DNA from: Methylobacterium sp. PvR107
GTDB taxonomy: Bacteria > Pseudomonadota > Alphaproteobacteria > Rhizobiales > Beijerinckiaceae
Length of the DNA stretch: 64,000 bases
Direction: 5' to 3'
Assembly (NCBI RefSeq): GCF_017833295.1
Contig: NZ_JAFIBW010000001.1
Span: 5,456,001-5,520,000 of the forward strand
Below the pieces are notes generated by a model. The model was not told the DNA's origin. It did not search any database and saw only the letters and a program-made list of their open reading frames with translations. Positions 1 to 9,015 of the stretch are shown one piece after another (the first letter of the stretch is position 1; each line of letters opens with the position of its first letter). A program made the position numbers and the translations under genes.

Positions 1-956
1 AGGCGCGCGAGGATCGCGGTGTTGTCCGAGGGCGCGCCTGCGCCGGCATTGTCGGCGAAGTCGGCGAGCACCATCGGGCGCGGGTCGTCGGAGGCGAGGG
101 CGAGATCGATCGCCGCGTCGATCGTGTCGCAGCGGCTCGCCGCCTCCTCCCGCATGGCCCAGACCGCAGCGGCGAGGTCGTCGGCCAGCGCCTGCGCCTT
201 GCCGGCATCGCCGTCGGCAACGACGAGCATCCGGGCGCCGACATCGGCCACGTCACCCCACGGGAAGCCGTGCCCGAAGGAGACCGACAGGATCCCGTCG
301 CGCCCCTCGAGCGCTTCCATCCTGCGCACGAAGCCCGCGACCGGCTCGCGGCTGGTGCGCCACATGTTGATGATCCGGCAATCGGCATAGGCCATGACCG
401 GGCGGATGTCCTTCGACACCGTCCGCACCACCAGCGGGTAGAGGTCGCGGGCGCGGTCGACGATGTCGGTGTGGGGGTATTCCTTGTAGATCACGATGAT
501 GTCGGCGTCTCGCCGCATCGTCTCGGTGAGATGGCAGTGCAGGTCGAGCTCGACGCCGATCGTGGCCTCCGGCCCCACGATGGCGCGGACCCGCTCCAGC
601 GTGTCGCCCTCGCAATCGTCATAGCCCTCGGCGACCATGGCGCCGTGCATGAACAGCAGCACCGCGTCGACCGGCATCGCGGCCTTCAGATCCTCCAGCA
701 GCGCGTCGCGCAGTTCCTCGTAGACGGCCCGCAGGGTGATCCCGCCGGGCTGCGCGAAGGTCGAGAGGCTCTCGACGACAGCGTGTCCGTCCGCTTCCGC
801 CATCGCGCGCCAAGCCTTGAGTCCGATATTGCTGAGGCTCGGCGGGTTCCGGGTGCCGTCGCGGCGGGCATAATCGGCCCGGAACGCCGATCGGCCCGTG
901 GGCAGAGGCGCGAAGGTGTTGGTCTCGGTGGCGAGGCCCGCGATGAAGATTTTCAA
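1..956 (-). CDS. M81 family metallopeptidase (MlrC-like), 3' end outside window
   Basis: Translation from 956 gives KIFIAGLATETNTFAPLPTG at the N-terminus and later VELDLHCHLTET, KEYPHTDIVDRA and SFGHGFPWGD, the pattern of the M81/MlrC family (zinc hydrolases named for microcystin-degradation protein MlrC). The His pair in DLHCH and the HTD motif are likely metal ligands (inference). Start is TTG at 956: GGGGA sits 7 nt upstream and the N-terminus matches the family start. About 318 residues are visible; family members are near 490, so roughly a third is missing at the window edge. It lies 31 nt downstream of the acylase gene on the same strand, so it is probably co-transcribed. The substrate is unknown. 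Confidence 0.85.
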   Translation of the reverse strand, partial: MKIFIAGLATETNTFAPLPTGRSAFRADYARRDGTRNPPSLSNIGLKAWRAMAEADGHAVVESLSTFAQPGGITLRAVYEELRDALLEDLKAAMPVDAVLLFMHGAMVAEGYDDCEGDTLERVRAIVGPEATIGVELDLHCHLTETMRRDADIIVIYKEYPHTDIVDRARDLYPLVVRTVSKDIRPVMAYADCRIINMWRTSREPVAGFVRRMEALEGRDGILSVSFGHGFPWGDVADVGARMLVVADGDAGKAQALADDLAAAVWAMREEAASRCDTIDAAIDLALASDDPRPMVLADFADNAGAGAPSDNTAILAR

Positions 957-987
957 GGGTCTGTCCCCATCCGTATCGGCGGCCCGG

Positions 988-3588
988 TCAGGCGGCGCAC
1001 GGGCTCAAGGTGATGATCGTCTCGGTCACTGCATCCACGGCCGCGCGGCCGTAGAGCATCGGCACATGGTCCTGGGCGCCCCAGACCGGGGCGAGGTCGG
1101 CATAGTGCGGGCTTCGCGGGTCTCCCGACTGGCCCGGCACGTTGATGAAGACCGACCTGTCCCAGTCCCCCACATCCACAACCATGCGGAACGAGGCGCC
1201 GTGCGTGAGCCGGAACGTGTCGATCCGGTACTCCGCGTGCATGACCGATGCCGCGGACCCGCCCACGGGCAGCGGCCCGACATCCCAGCGGGATTCCGGA
1301 GTCAGGCCGGTCAGGGGATGGGCGAACAGCGCGTGGTGCAGACGGCCCCAGGACCAGCCGACGCGGGGTTCGCGAGACGCGACCGTTTCCGTATCGCTCC
1401 CTCCCCCCTCTGCGGGGGAAGGCGGCCCCTGCGTCAGCAGGGGCCGGGAGAGGGGAGCCCGGCTTCCGGGGAGTTCGCGGCCTTCACGAAGGACAGCGCC
1501 TTCTTCCGTACCGTCGCTCCCCTCTCCCGACCCCCATTGGGGGCCACCCTCCTCCGCAGAGGGGGGAGGGAGTGGAGCTTCGGCCTCCGGTGCGAGCCTG
1601 CCCATGGGGTCCGGCCCCATCCGCTCCAGGCAGTCCCGGAACGCCGCCCCCAGGACCTCCGCCAACAGCGCATCGCGCGCCGCCGGGTCGAGACCGGTCT
1701 CCAAGCGCTCGATCAGGCTCTGCGTGTCGCCCGGCGGCAGCAGGCGGCGGGTTCCGGCATCCGGCATCAGCGCGCCGAGCAGCGCCGGGCGCAGGTGATG
1801 GACCCACAGGATTTCGATAAGGGCGGCCGCAGGGGAATCATGATGCAGCGCCCCGTCGAACGCGGCCAGCAGGGCCCGGGCGGAGGCGACATCGGGATCC
1901 GAGGGCGCCGGCAGCGCGCGGATCAGATCGGCGAGACGCCGGGCCGGCTCGGACACGACGTCGCCCTGGAGCGCCTGCGAGTCGGCGAGGCTGTGCCGGG
2001 TCTGCCCGCCGAGCACCGCCCGGATGCGGCGCGCGCGCCAGGGCTCGGCCCACTCGAAGCCGACCTTGCAATCCTCCGCGGGGAAACCCGGCGGCAGGTT
2101 CATCTCGTTGGCGGTGGCGAGCCAGCCCGCGTCCGGGTCGACGCTGCGGGGCAGCACGGCCGGATCGTGGAACCCCGCCCAGTCGTAGCGGCCGTCGCCC
2201 GGCACCGGCAGCAGACCGTCATGGGCCGGACGGACGGGCGCCTTGCCGGCCATGAACCACGCGATCCGGCCGGTCGCGTCGGCATAGAGCTGGTTGACCG
2301 AAGGCGCCGACCAGTGGCGCAGGGCCTCGCCGAAAGCCTCGGGGCTGGTGGCGCCCAGATAGGCGAGGCTGTCGAGATAGGCGGCAGCGCCCGGCTCCGA
2401 CCAGACGGTCCGCAGCGCGAAGGCGCGGCCGCCGGCCTCGCGGATGATCGGCCCGTGCCGGGTGAAGCCCAGCACCACGGTCTCGTCCGGCCCGCCGCGC
2501 ACCGGGATGTTTTCCGTGATGCGCACGATCGGCGCCCAGTCGTTATCGGAGCGGTAGCGATCCGGATCGGCCGGGTCGGTCTCGCAGACAAAAAGATCCT
2601 CCTGATCCATCGGCGCGATTGTCAGGCTGAAGGCGGCGTGCCCGTTATGGCCGATCGAGATGCCCGGGAGCGCCGGCTCGCCGGCCCCGATCACGTCGAG
2701 CCCCGGGGCGGTGAGGTGGACCGCGTAGCGCAGCGACGGCTGCAGGTAGATCCGGTGCGGGTCGCTCGCCAGGATCGGCCGGCCCGTCGCGGTGCGCGAC
2801 GGGCCGACCACCCAGTTGTTCGAGCCCTCGACCGGCTCCGTCAGCGCCGCCCGCTTGCCCCGCGTGACGGCGCCGTGCGCGTCGACCTTGCTCCACGCCC
2901 AGGCTTCGTCGCGGGACGCCGCCGAGCGCTCCGGGGAAAACCCGACCGGCGCGGTGGCGAGGCGGAACGCATCGAGGAGATCGTCAGGCCAGTCCGCCGC
3001 GTCGAGTTCGTCCGGGATGACCGGATCGTGCGGCGGGCTGACCCGCTTGCGCAGATCGTCGGCGGCGAGTCCCTCCACGCGGGATGTGGCCCGCGCCAGC
3101 ACCTTGGCGCGGGCGACCTCCGAGAGGACGTTGCGGACCAGGCCGTGGCTGCGGATGCGCACGACGTCCGCGGGCTGCCAGCGGCTCGGACGGGTGCCGG
3201 TCAGGGCGAATTCCGGCGGCAACAGGTCGGGCCGCGCCTCGGTGAGCGCCACGTAGGCGTTGAGCCCGTCCACGAAGGCCGTGACGATGGCCTTCGTGTC
3301 CTGCGGCCCGTAGGCGGCCCACTCGGCCGCCATGTCGCCGCGGTAGAGGAACAGCCGGGCGGCGCGGTCCTGTGCAAGGTAGCCAGGCCCGAAATCCGCC
3401 GCCAGCAGGCCGAGACCGCGCTTGCGCCAGAGGTCGAGCTGCCAGAGCCGGTCCCGGGCGGCGTTGAACCCCTGCGCCCGAAAGGCGTCGAGCGCGGTAC
3501 CGGCCCGGATATGCGCGAGCCCCCAGCGATCGACCCGGATCTCCACCGGGCCATCGAGGCCGGGGAGCGGGTAGCGTGTCTCGCTCAC
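988..3588 (-). CDS. Penicillin acylase family protein (Ntn hydrolase)
   Basis: An 866-residue N-terminal-nucleophile hydrolase precursor. Members cleave amide bonds of acylated amines, beta-lactams or acyl-homoserine lactones after self-cleavage into alpha and beta chains. EGSNNWVVGPS carries the expected new beta-chain N-terminus, Ser256, followed by SDPHR and SIGHNGHAAFS as in the family. No signal peptide is evident, unlike many periplasmic members. Start is GTG at 3588, overlapping the upstream TPP-enzyme stop as GTGA, which implies translational coupling. The frame continues to 3822, but those extra codons do not look like protein. Oddity: about 60 residues (roughly 671-731), low-complexity and rich in P, S, E and G, are encoded by an inserted double palindrome (separate entry). 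Substrate unknown. Confidence 0.88.
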   Translation of the reverse strand: MSETRYPLPGLDGPVEIRVDRWGLAHIRAGTALDAFRAQGFNAARDRLWQLDLWRKRGLGLLAADFGPGYLAQDRAARLFLYRGDMAAEWAAYGPQDTKAIVTAFVDGLNAYVALTEARPDLLPPEFALTGTRPSRWQPADVVRIRSHGLVRNVLSEVARAKVLARATSRVEGLAADDLRKRVSPPHDPVIPDELDAADWPDDLLDAFRLATAPVGFSPERSAASRDEAWAWSKVDAHGAVTRGKRAALTEPVEGSNNWVVGPSRTATGRPILASDPHRIYLQPSLRYAVHLTAPGLDVIGAGEPALPGISIGHNGHAAFSLTIAPMDQEDLFVCETDPADPDRYRSDNDWAPIVRITENIPVRGGPDETVVLGFTRHGPIIREAGGRAFALRTVWSEPGAAAYLDSLAYLGATSPEAFGEALRHWSAPSVNQLYADATGRIAWFMAGKAPVRPAHDGLLPVPGDGRYDWAGFHDPAVLPRSVDPDAGWLATANEMNLPPGFPAEDCKVGFEWAEPWRARRIRAVLGGQTRHSLADSQALQGDVVSEPARRLADLIRALPAPSDPDVASARALLAAFDGALHHDSPAAALIEILWVHHLRPALLGALMPDAGTRRLLPPGDTQSLIERLETGLDPAARDALLAEVLGAAFRDCLERMGPDPMGRLAPEAEAPLPPPSAEEGGPQWGSGEGSDGTEEGAVLREGRELPGSRAPLSRPLLTQGPPSPAEGGGSDTETVASREPRVGWSWGRLHHALFAHPLTGLTPESRWDVGPLPVGGSAASVMHAEYRIDTFRLTHGASFRMVVDVGDWDRSVFINVPGQSGDPRSPHYADLAPVWGAQDHVPMLYGRAAVDAVTETIITLSPCAA
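1397..1572. repeat. Double palindromic repeat (BIME-like) inside a coding gene
   Basis: The 19-base arm CTCCCTCCCCCCTCTGCGG at 1397-1415 is repeated exactly as its reverse complement at 1554-1572; allowing three mismatches the match extends to 33 bases. Each end also holds its own inner hairpin (GGCCCC...GGGGCC near 1424-1445 and GGCCCCCATTGGGGG-type near 1530-1545) and a shared GGGAGAGGGGAG block. It therefore looks like two REP-type units of about 60 bp in opposite orientation around a 55-bp spacer. It sits wholly within the acylase reading frame without breaking it. Confidence 0.85.
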
Positions 3589-5153
3589 AGAGCCACTTCG
3601 ATGAGGTGCGGACCCGGATTGGCCAGCGCGTGCTGGAACGCCGCGATGAAGTCGGCGAGCGTCTCGACCCGTCGCCCCTCGACCCCGAAGCCCTTGGCGA
3701 GGCTCACCCAATCCACCGCCGGCTCGTCGAGGCTCAGCATGCTGAGCGCCTTCGGGCCGGGATTGAGGGCACCGACATTGGCGAGCTCCGCCCGCAGGAT
3801 CGCGTAGGACCGGTTCGACCACACCAGCGTCACCACGTCGAGGTGCTCGCGGGCCTGGGTCCAGAGCGCCTGCACGGTATAGAGGCCGCTGCCGTCGGCC
3901 TGGAGGTTGATCACCTTGCGATCCGGGCAGGCGATGGCCGCGCCGGTCGCCATCGGGATGCCGAGCCCGATCGAGCCACCGCTGAGCTGGAGCCAGGTGT
4001 GGGCCGCGGCATCCCGGGTGAGGGCGAAGAAGTTGCGGCCCGTGGTGATCGACTCGTCGCAGATCACCGCGCCCTCCGGGATCAGCGCGCCGAGCACCTG
4101 CCCGATCGTGTCCTGGTCGAGGGGACCGGCGGTCGGAAGCTTCGGGCGGGGCGCGACGGCCATCGGCTCGGCGGGCGGGGCCGCGACCGCCTCGGCGAGC
4201 CGCTCCAGGGCGTCGATCTGGTCTTCCTCGGGGGTCGCCAGCGTGATCGTCGTGCTGCCCTCCGGCGCCAGCAGGCTCGGCTTGCCCGGATAGGCGAAGA
4301 AGCCCACCGGCGGCGTCGCGCCGATCAGGATAATGTGGCGGAAGTCCTTCAGCGCCGCGATGCCCTGGTCGATCGGGTAGGGCAGGCGCTCGATCGGCAC
4401 GGTGCCGGCGCCGCGGTCGATCCGCGCATTGGAGGTCATCGCCATGATCTGCGCGCCGGTCTTACGGGCGATCCGGTCGGCGATGACGCGACCCTCGTTC
4501 CGCACCGCCCGGTCGCCGAGATGCAGGAGCACCGTCTCGCCGCTTTGCAGCGCCTTCACGGCGGCCGTGATCGCGTCGTCGCCGGCCTTCGCCCGCGCCG
4601 GGATGTCGGGCACGGGCGCGGGCCCGGTGCCGGGATCCCAGGCGGTGTTGGCCGGCAAGATCAGGGTCGCGACCTGCCCCGGCGCGGTGCGGGCAGCCGC
4701 GATGGCGGCGGCGCCGTCCGAGCCGATCTCGCCGGCACTCATTCCGGTCCGCACCCAGGACGACATCGGGTGGGCCAAGCCTTCGATGTCCGAGGTCAGC
4801 GGCGCGTTGTACTCCCGGTGATAGGTCGCGTGCTCGCCGACGATGTTGACGACGGGGGTGCGCGCCTTCTTGGCGTTGTGAAGATTGGCCAGCCCGTTGG
4901 CGAGGCCGGGCCCGAGATGGAGCAGCGTCGAGGCCGGCTTGTCGGCCATGCGGGCGTAGCCGTCCGCCGCGCCGGTCGCCCCGCCCTCGAACAGGAACAG
5001 GACGCAGCGCATCCCCTCGACCCGATCGAGGGCGGCGACGAAGTGCATCTCCGAGGTGCCGGGATTGGTGAAGCAGACCTCGACCCCGCCCTCCACGAGG
5101 GTCCGAACGAGACTCTCGGCCCCATTCATGGTGCTCGGCGTTCCATCGCTCAC
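3585..5153 (-). CDS. Acetolactate synthase-like thiamine diphosphate enzyme
   Basis: A 522-residue ThDP-dependent enzyme of the IlvB/benzoylformate decarboxylase superfamily. MNGAESLV and CFTNPGTSEMHFVAAL open the pyrimidine-binding domain. FEGGATGAADGYARM contains the glutamate that normally activates the cofactor. A central domain of about 180 residues follows, then the C-terminal pyrophosphate-binding segment with LQADGSG and NRSYAIL, where ADG replaces the usual GDG. It is shorter than biosynthetic IlvB (about 560-600) and no small subunit is nearby, so a catabolic 2-oxoacid decarboxylase or carboligase role is as likely as isoleucine/valine synthesis. GTG at 5153 is chosen because GAGGGAG precedes it by 6 nt; ATG 5129 is an alternative. 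It is first in a likely operon with the acylase and the M81 peptidase. Confidence 0.8.
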   Translation of the reverse strand: MSDGTPSTMNGAESLVRTLVEGGVEVCFTNPGTSEMHFVAALDRVEGMRCVLFLFEGGATGAADGYARMADKPASTLLHLGPGLANGLANLHNAKKARTPVVNIVGEHATYHREYNAPLTSDIEGLAHPMSSWVRTGMSAGEIGSDGAAAIAAARTAPGQVATLILPANTAWDPGTGPAPVPDIPARAKAGDDAITAAVKALQSGETVLLHLGDRAVRNEGRVIADRIARKTGAQIMAMTSNARIDRGAGTVPIERLPYPIDQGIAALKDFRHIILIGATPPVGFFAYPGKPSLLAPEGSTTITLATPEEDQIDALERLAEAVAAPPAEPMAVAPRPKLPTAGPLDQDTIGQVLGALIPEGAVICDESITTGRNFFALTRDAAAHTWLQLSGGSIGLGIPMATGAAIACPDRKVINLQADGSGLYTVQALWTQAREHLDVVTLVWSNRSYAILRAELANVGALNPGPKALSMLSLDEPAVDWVSLAKGFGVEGRRVETLADFIAAFQHALANPGPHLIEVAL

Positions 5154-5241
5154 GGGCAGCTCCCTCGTGCGCCGGCCAAACCGGCCGGTGACTCGCATTT
5201 TGTATTACCGTGGCGCAGCCGGCGCCACGCGCAAGGGGCGA

Positions 5242-5282
5242 CGTCCGGCATCTTCTGTTCGCCGGACGCAAGGCTTAAGCCT
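5242..5282. promoter_or_regulatory. Inverted repeats in divergent promoter region
   Basis: Between the divergent TPP-enzyme and solute-binding-protein genes, CGTCCGGC (5242-5249) pairs with GCCGGACG (5261-5268) around an 11-nt loop. Immediately after comes the perfect 12-base palindrome AGGCTTAAGCCT (5271-5282). Two dyads in a 184-nt divergent spacer suggest operators controlling both transcripts. No regulator gene is encoded inside the window part of the locus. Function is inferred from position only. Confidence 0.4.
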
Positions 5283-5337
5283 GAGCGTGGCGCGGGATTT
5301 GCGGTTGGCGCGCCGCAACTTCGACGAATGGAAACAC

Positions 5338-6939
5338 ATGACAATTCGCCGCCTGATTGCTGCCGCCCTAGCCGGTTCCGTCGCTCTGACCGCGCCGGCC
5401 AGCGCCGAGAGCGTTCTGCGCATCGCCATGACGGCGTCCGACATCCCCACGACGACCGGCATGCCCAACAACGGCTTCGAGGGCATGCGCTTCCTCGGCT
5501 ACCCGATCTTCGAGGGGCTGGTGCAGTGGGACCTGACGAGCACCACCAAGCTTGCCGGCATCGTCCCGGCGCTCGCCGAACGCTGGGAGCAGGATTCCAC
5601 CGACAAGACGGTGTGGACCTTCCACCTGCGCCAGGGGGTCAAGTTCCATGACGGCACGCCGTTCAACGCCGATGCGGTGATCTGGAACCTCGACCGCTAC
5701 TTCAAGAACGACAGCCCGCAATTCGAGGCGCAGGGCGCCGGCATCTCCCGCGCCCGGGCGCCGCTGGTCGGATCGTACAAGAAGATCGACGACGCGACGG
5801 TCCAGATCACCACCACGCAGGTGGCGTCGTACTTCCCCTACATGGTCGTCTACCTGCTGTTCACCTCGCCAGCCTCGTTCGAGAAGGCCGGCCGCGACTG
5901 GAGCAAGGTGGCCGCGCTGCCGGCGGCCGGCACGGGCCCGTTCAAGATCACCCGCGTCGCTCCGCGGGAGGCGGTCGATCTCGCCAGGAACGACGGCTAC
6001 TGGGACCCGAACCGGATGGCCAAGGTCGACAAGGTCCGGCTGATGCCGATCCCGGAAGCCAACGCCCGGGTGGCGGCGCTGCGGGCCGGTCAGGTCGACT
6101 GGATCGAGGTCCCGGCGCCCGACGCGATCCCGTCGCTGAAGCAGGCGGGCTTCACCATCACCACGGGCTCCTACCCGCATGTCTGGCCGTATTTCTTCAA
6201 CATCGGCGCCAAGGACAGCCCGCTGAAGGACGTGCGCGTCCGGCAGGGCCTGAACTACTGCATCGACCGAGCCGGCATCGTCGAACTGCTCAACGGAACG
6301 GCCGAGCCGGCCTCGGGCTGGCTCAACGACAAGGACCCGAATTTCGGCAGCCCGAAAAATCACTACACGTTCGACGCCGCCAAGGGGAAGGCGCTGCTGG
6401 CCGAGGCCGGCTACACCGACAAGAAGCCGCTCAGCCTCAAGGTGATGATCTCCTCGTCCGGCTCGGGCCAGATGCTGCCGATGCCGATGAACGAGTACCT
6501 TCAGGAGAACCTGAAGCAGGCCTGCAACGTCGATGTCAGCTTCAACGTGGTCGAGTGGCAGGTGCTGCTGAACGGCGGCCGGGCGCTGCCCGACGCGCCG
6601 AGCCTCCAGGGCGCGATGGCGCTGAACGTGTCCTCGCCCTCGTCGGACGCGGCCGTCATGGCGCGCTACTTCGCGGGCGACCGGTTTCCGCCGAACGGCT
6701 TCAACTTCCCGACCTGGAAGGACGACCAGTTCGACGCTGCCCTCAAGGCGCTGGCCGAGACCACCGACGCCAAGGTGATCGACGCGCAGACCAAGATCGC
6801 CCACGAGCGCCTCGTGGACAATCCGCCGTGGCTGTTCGTCGTCCACGACCTCAATCCCCGCGGGATGTCGAAGAAGATCCACGGCTTCGTCTCGCCGCAA
6901 TCCTGGTTTGTCGACCTCACCCTCGTCAGCGTGCAGTAA
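5338..6939 (+). CDS. Peptide/oligopeptide-type ABC substrate-binding protein (SBP_bac_5)
   Basis: 533 residues. Residues 1-23 are a Sec signal peptide (RR, hydrophobic core, ASA|ES cleavage). The mature protein shows the DppA/OppA cluster-C pattern: FEGLVQWD, PALAERWEQDSTDKTVWTFHLR, VKFHDGTPFNADAV, and GTGPFKITRVAPREAVDLARN near the hinge. It should bind a peptide-like or amide solute in the periplasm. No permease or ATPase gene accompanies it here, so it is an orphan or works with a transporter encoded elsewhere. It is followed after 5 nt by an amidase and is divergent from the TPP enzyme/acylase/M81 group, which links uptake to intracellular amide hydrolysis (inference). Start ATG 5338 is set by the signal peptide. 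Confidence 0.88.
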   Translation: MTIRRLIAAALAGSVALTAPASAESVLRIAMTASDIPTTTGMPNNGFEGMRFLGYPIFEGLVQWDLTSTTKLAGIVPALAERWEQDSTDKTVWTFHLRQGVKFHDGTPFNADAVIWNLDRYFKNDSPQFEAQGAGISRARAPLVGSYKKIDDATVQITTTQVASYFPYMVVYLLFTSPASFEKAGRDWSKVAALPAAGTGPFKITRVAPREAVDLARNDGYWDPNRMAKVDKVRLMPIPEANARVAALRAGQVDWIEVPAPDAIPSLKQAGFTITTGSYPHVWPYFFNIGAKDSPLKDVRVRQGLNYCIDRAGIVELLNGTAEPASGWLNDKDPNFGSPKNHYTFDAAKGKALLAEAGYTDKKPLSLKVMISSSGSGQMLPMPMNEYLQENLKQACNVDVSFNVVEWQVLLNGGRALPDAPSLQGAMALNVSSPSSDAAVMARYFAGDRFPPNGFNFPTWKDDQFDAALKALAETTDAKVIDAQTKIAHERLVDNPPWLFVVHDLNPRGMSKKIHGFVSPQSWFVDLTLVSVQ

Positions 6940-6944
6940 GTCCG

Positions 6945-8339
6945 ATGCCCGATATCGATCCCATCCACGCCTCCGCGGCCGAGCTTGGCCAGGCGATCCG
7001 GTCGCGCAGTCTCTCGCCCGTCGACGCGGTCGACGCATTGCTCGGGCGAGTGGACCAGCTGGAGCCCAAGCTCCGGGCCTTCACGGAGGTCTTCGACTCC
7101 GACGCGCGCCTCGCCGCCGAGGGCGCCGACCGGGCGATCCGGTCGGGCCACGCGGTGGGACCGCTCCACGGCGTCCCGGTGGTGCTGAAGGACCTGATCG
7201 ACCTGGAAGGCCGGATCACCATGGGCGGCTCGGCGGCCCATCGGGCGCGCCGGGCCGAGCGCACGGCCACGATCGCCCGGCGCCTCATCGGCCAGGGCAT
7301 GATCGTGCTCGGCAAGACGCACACGGTGGAGTTCGCCTACGGCGGCTGGGGCACGAACCAGCATCTCGGAACGCCCTGGAACCCCTGGGATTTCGAGACC
7401 CCGCGCACGCCCGGCGGGTCGAGCAGCGGCACCGGCGTCGCGGTCGCGGCCCGGATGGCGCCCTGGGGCATCGGCACCGATACCGGCGGCTCGGTGCGCC
7501 TGCCTTCCGCCTTTTGCGGGCTGACGGGACTCAAAGTAACGGTCGGGCGCGTCTCGACCTGGGGGATCGTGCCGCTCTCGACCACCCTGGATTCGCCCGG
7601 CCCCCTCGCCCGCACCGTGGAGGATGCAGCGCTCCTCTATGAGGCGATCTCCGGACCCGATCCCCTCGATCCGACCACCCGCGGCATCCAGCCGGACGCG
7701 CCCTGGGCGACGCTCAACCGCGGCGTGCGCGGCCTGCGGCTCGGGCGCATGCCCGCGACCGAGCGGGAGGGCGTCGCCGCCGACATGCTGGCCGCCTACG
7801 ACGCGGCTCTGGATATCCTGGCCGCACAGGGGGCCGAGATCGTCGATGTCGCGCTGCCGTTCCGGTTCAGCGACTGCGTGGCGATGAGCGGCATCACCAA
7901 TGCCGAGGCCTATTTGGTGAACGGCGCGCTGGCCGAGGATCCGGCCGCGCAGCTCGGCGACGCCGTGCGGGCGCGGATCCTGGCCGGCGCCAAGGTCTCG
8001 GCGCAGGAATATCTCGGCACGCTGCATCGCCGCGCCGCGATGAAGCTGCAATATGCGGCGGCCTTGGACGGGATCGACGCCCTCCTGACGCCGACGACAG
8101 AATGCGCGGCCGTCGCTCTGTCCGAGGTGGACGAGGCGCATCTGCCGTCCCGCTTCACCCGGTTCGGCAACCTGCTCGATCTCTGCGCCCTGGCTCTGCC
8201 GGACGGCTTCACCGCCTCCGGCCTGCCGCTCTCGCTCCAGATCGTCTGCCGGGGCTACGACGAGGCCATGGCCCTGCGGGTCGGGCAGGCCTACCAGCGC
8301 GCGACCGACTGGCACCTGCGCCGGCCGCCAACGGACTAG
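6945..8339 (+). CDS. Amidase (amidase signature family)
   Basis: 464 residues with the complete amidase-signature triad: Lys82 (VVLKDL), cis-Ser159 (TPGGSSSGTG) and nucleophile Ser183 (TDTGGSVRLP), with the usual 24-residue gap between the serines. It hydrolyses a carboxamide to acid and ammonia. No signal peptide is seen, so it is cytoplasmic. GatA is unlikely because gatC and gatB are absent. It begins 5 nt after the binding-protein stop, so the two are co-transcribed. A second, shorter amidase at 14178 belongs to the same superfamily but is clearly divergent in sequence. Substrate unknown. Confidence 0.88.
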   Translation: MPDIDPIHASAAELGQAIRSRSLSPVDAVDALLGRVDQLEPKLRAFTEVFDSDARLAAEGADRAIRSGHAVGPLHGVPVVLKDLIDLEGRITMGGSAAHRARRAERTATIARRLIGQGMIVLGKTHTVEFAYGGWGTNQHLGTPWNPWDFETPRTPGGSSSGTGVAVAARMAPWGIGTDTGGSVRLPSAFCGLTGLKVTVGRVSTWGIVPLSTTLDSPGPLARTVEDAALLYEAISGPDPLDPTTRGIQPDAPWATLNRGVRGLRLGRMPATEREGVAADMLAAYDAALDILAAQGAEIVDVALPFRFSDCVAMSGITNAEAYLVNGALAEDPAAQLGDAVRARILAGAKVSAQEYLGTLHRRAAMKLQYAAALDGIDALLTPTTECAAVALSEVDEAHLPSRFTRFGNLLDLCALALPDGFTASGLPLSLQIVCRGYDEAMALRVGQAYQRATDWHLRRPPTD

Positions 8340-8619
8340 GCCGAGCGCGCCTCAAACACCGGATCTCGCAACCGCACCCGAGATGTGGAGCGGGTGCGCA
8401 GTGGAAGAACGTCCGGCTTCCGAGATCAAGACACAGCATCGGCCGGCGCGAGCTTGACTATTCATCGCATCCTTGCGCCGGCCGCCGCCAATCTTCATCG
8501 ATCTGCTCACGGTCATACTCTCGCCGTTTCTTTCGTTCACGCTCGGGTCATACTCCATCAACGAGACTGATCAGGCGCGCTGCACGAGGCGGCGCGCGCA
8601 ACACCGAGAGTTTCCCCGT

Positions 8620-9009
8620 ATGATCAAGCTGACCGCGGTCGCGGCCCTCGCCGCCGGCCTGACCCTTCCGACATGCACGCCCGCCAGCGCGGGGCCGGGC
8701 ACGCATAATGGGCGCTGGTCGGTGGAGCTGGTGACGGAGAGCGGCCTGTGCAGCGCCCGCTACACCTACGCGCTCGCCATTCGCGAGGGGCAGATGCAGC
8801 TCGTATCCGGCGGCGCGGGCGCCCGGGTGAACGGGCATGTCGGCGCCGACGGCAGCGTCGGACTCACCGTCAGCAACGGGACGGCGAGCGGCACCGGGAC
8901 CGGGCGGCTCCAGGCCGGCAGCGGCGCTGGCACCTGGAAGGTCTCGTCCCTCTGCTCCGGCCACTGGACCGCGCGGCGCAGCGACACCCGCACCGCGCAG
9001 GCCGATTGA
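8620..9009 (+). CDS. Small secreted protein of unknown function
   Basis: 129 residues. A hydrophobic leader (IKLTAVAALAAGLTL) ends near PASAGPG, a good signal peptidase I site. The mature part of about 100 residues has HNGRWSVELVTESGLCS, a Gly/Ser/Thr-rich beta-like middle, and VSSLCSGHWTARR, with two cysteines that could form a disulfide. I do not recognise a named domain; similar small secreted proteins are common in this order. It is alone on the plus strand after the amidase, with 280 nt between them in which GGTCATACTC is repeated directly at 8511 and 8546. Confidence 0.65.
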   Translation: MIKLTAVAALAAGLTLPTCTPASAGPGTHNGRWSVELVTESGLCSARYTYALAIREGQMQLVSGGAGARVNGHVGADGSVGLTVSNGTASGTGTGRLQAGSGAGTWKVSSLCSGHWTARRSDTRTAQAD

Positions 9010-9015
9010 CCGCGT

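Noticed and set aside
898..3807. Plus-strand open frame of 969 codons opposite the acylase gene
   Set aside because: Arg/Gly/Ala-rich shadow typical of GC-rich DNA; the minus strand encodes a recognisable acylase.
8511..8555. Direct repeat GGTCATACTC (8511 and 8546)
   Set aside because: Only two 10-base copies 35 nt apart, no further copies or dyad; noted in the neighbouring gene entry but too weak for a regulatory call.
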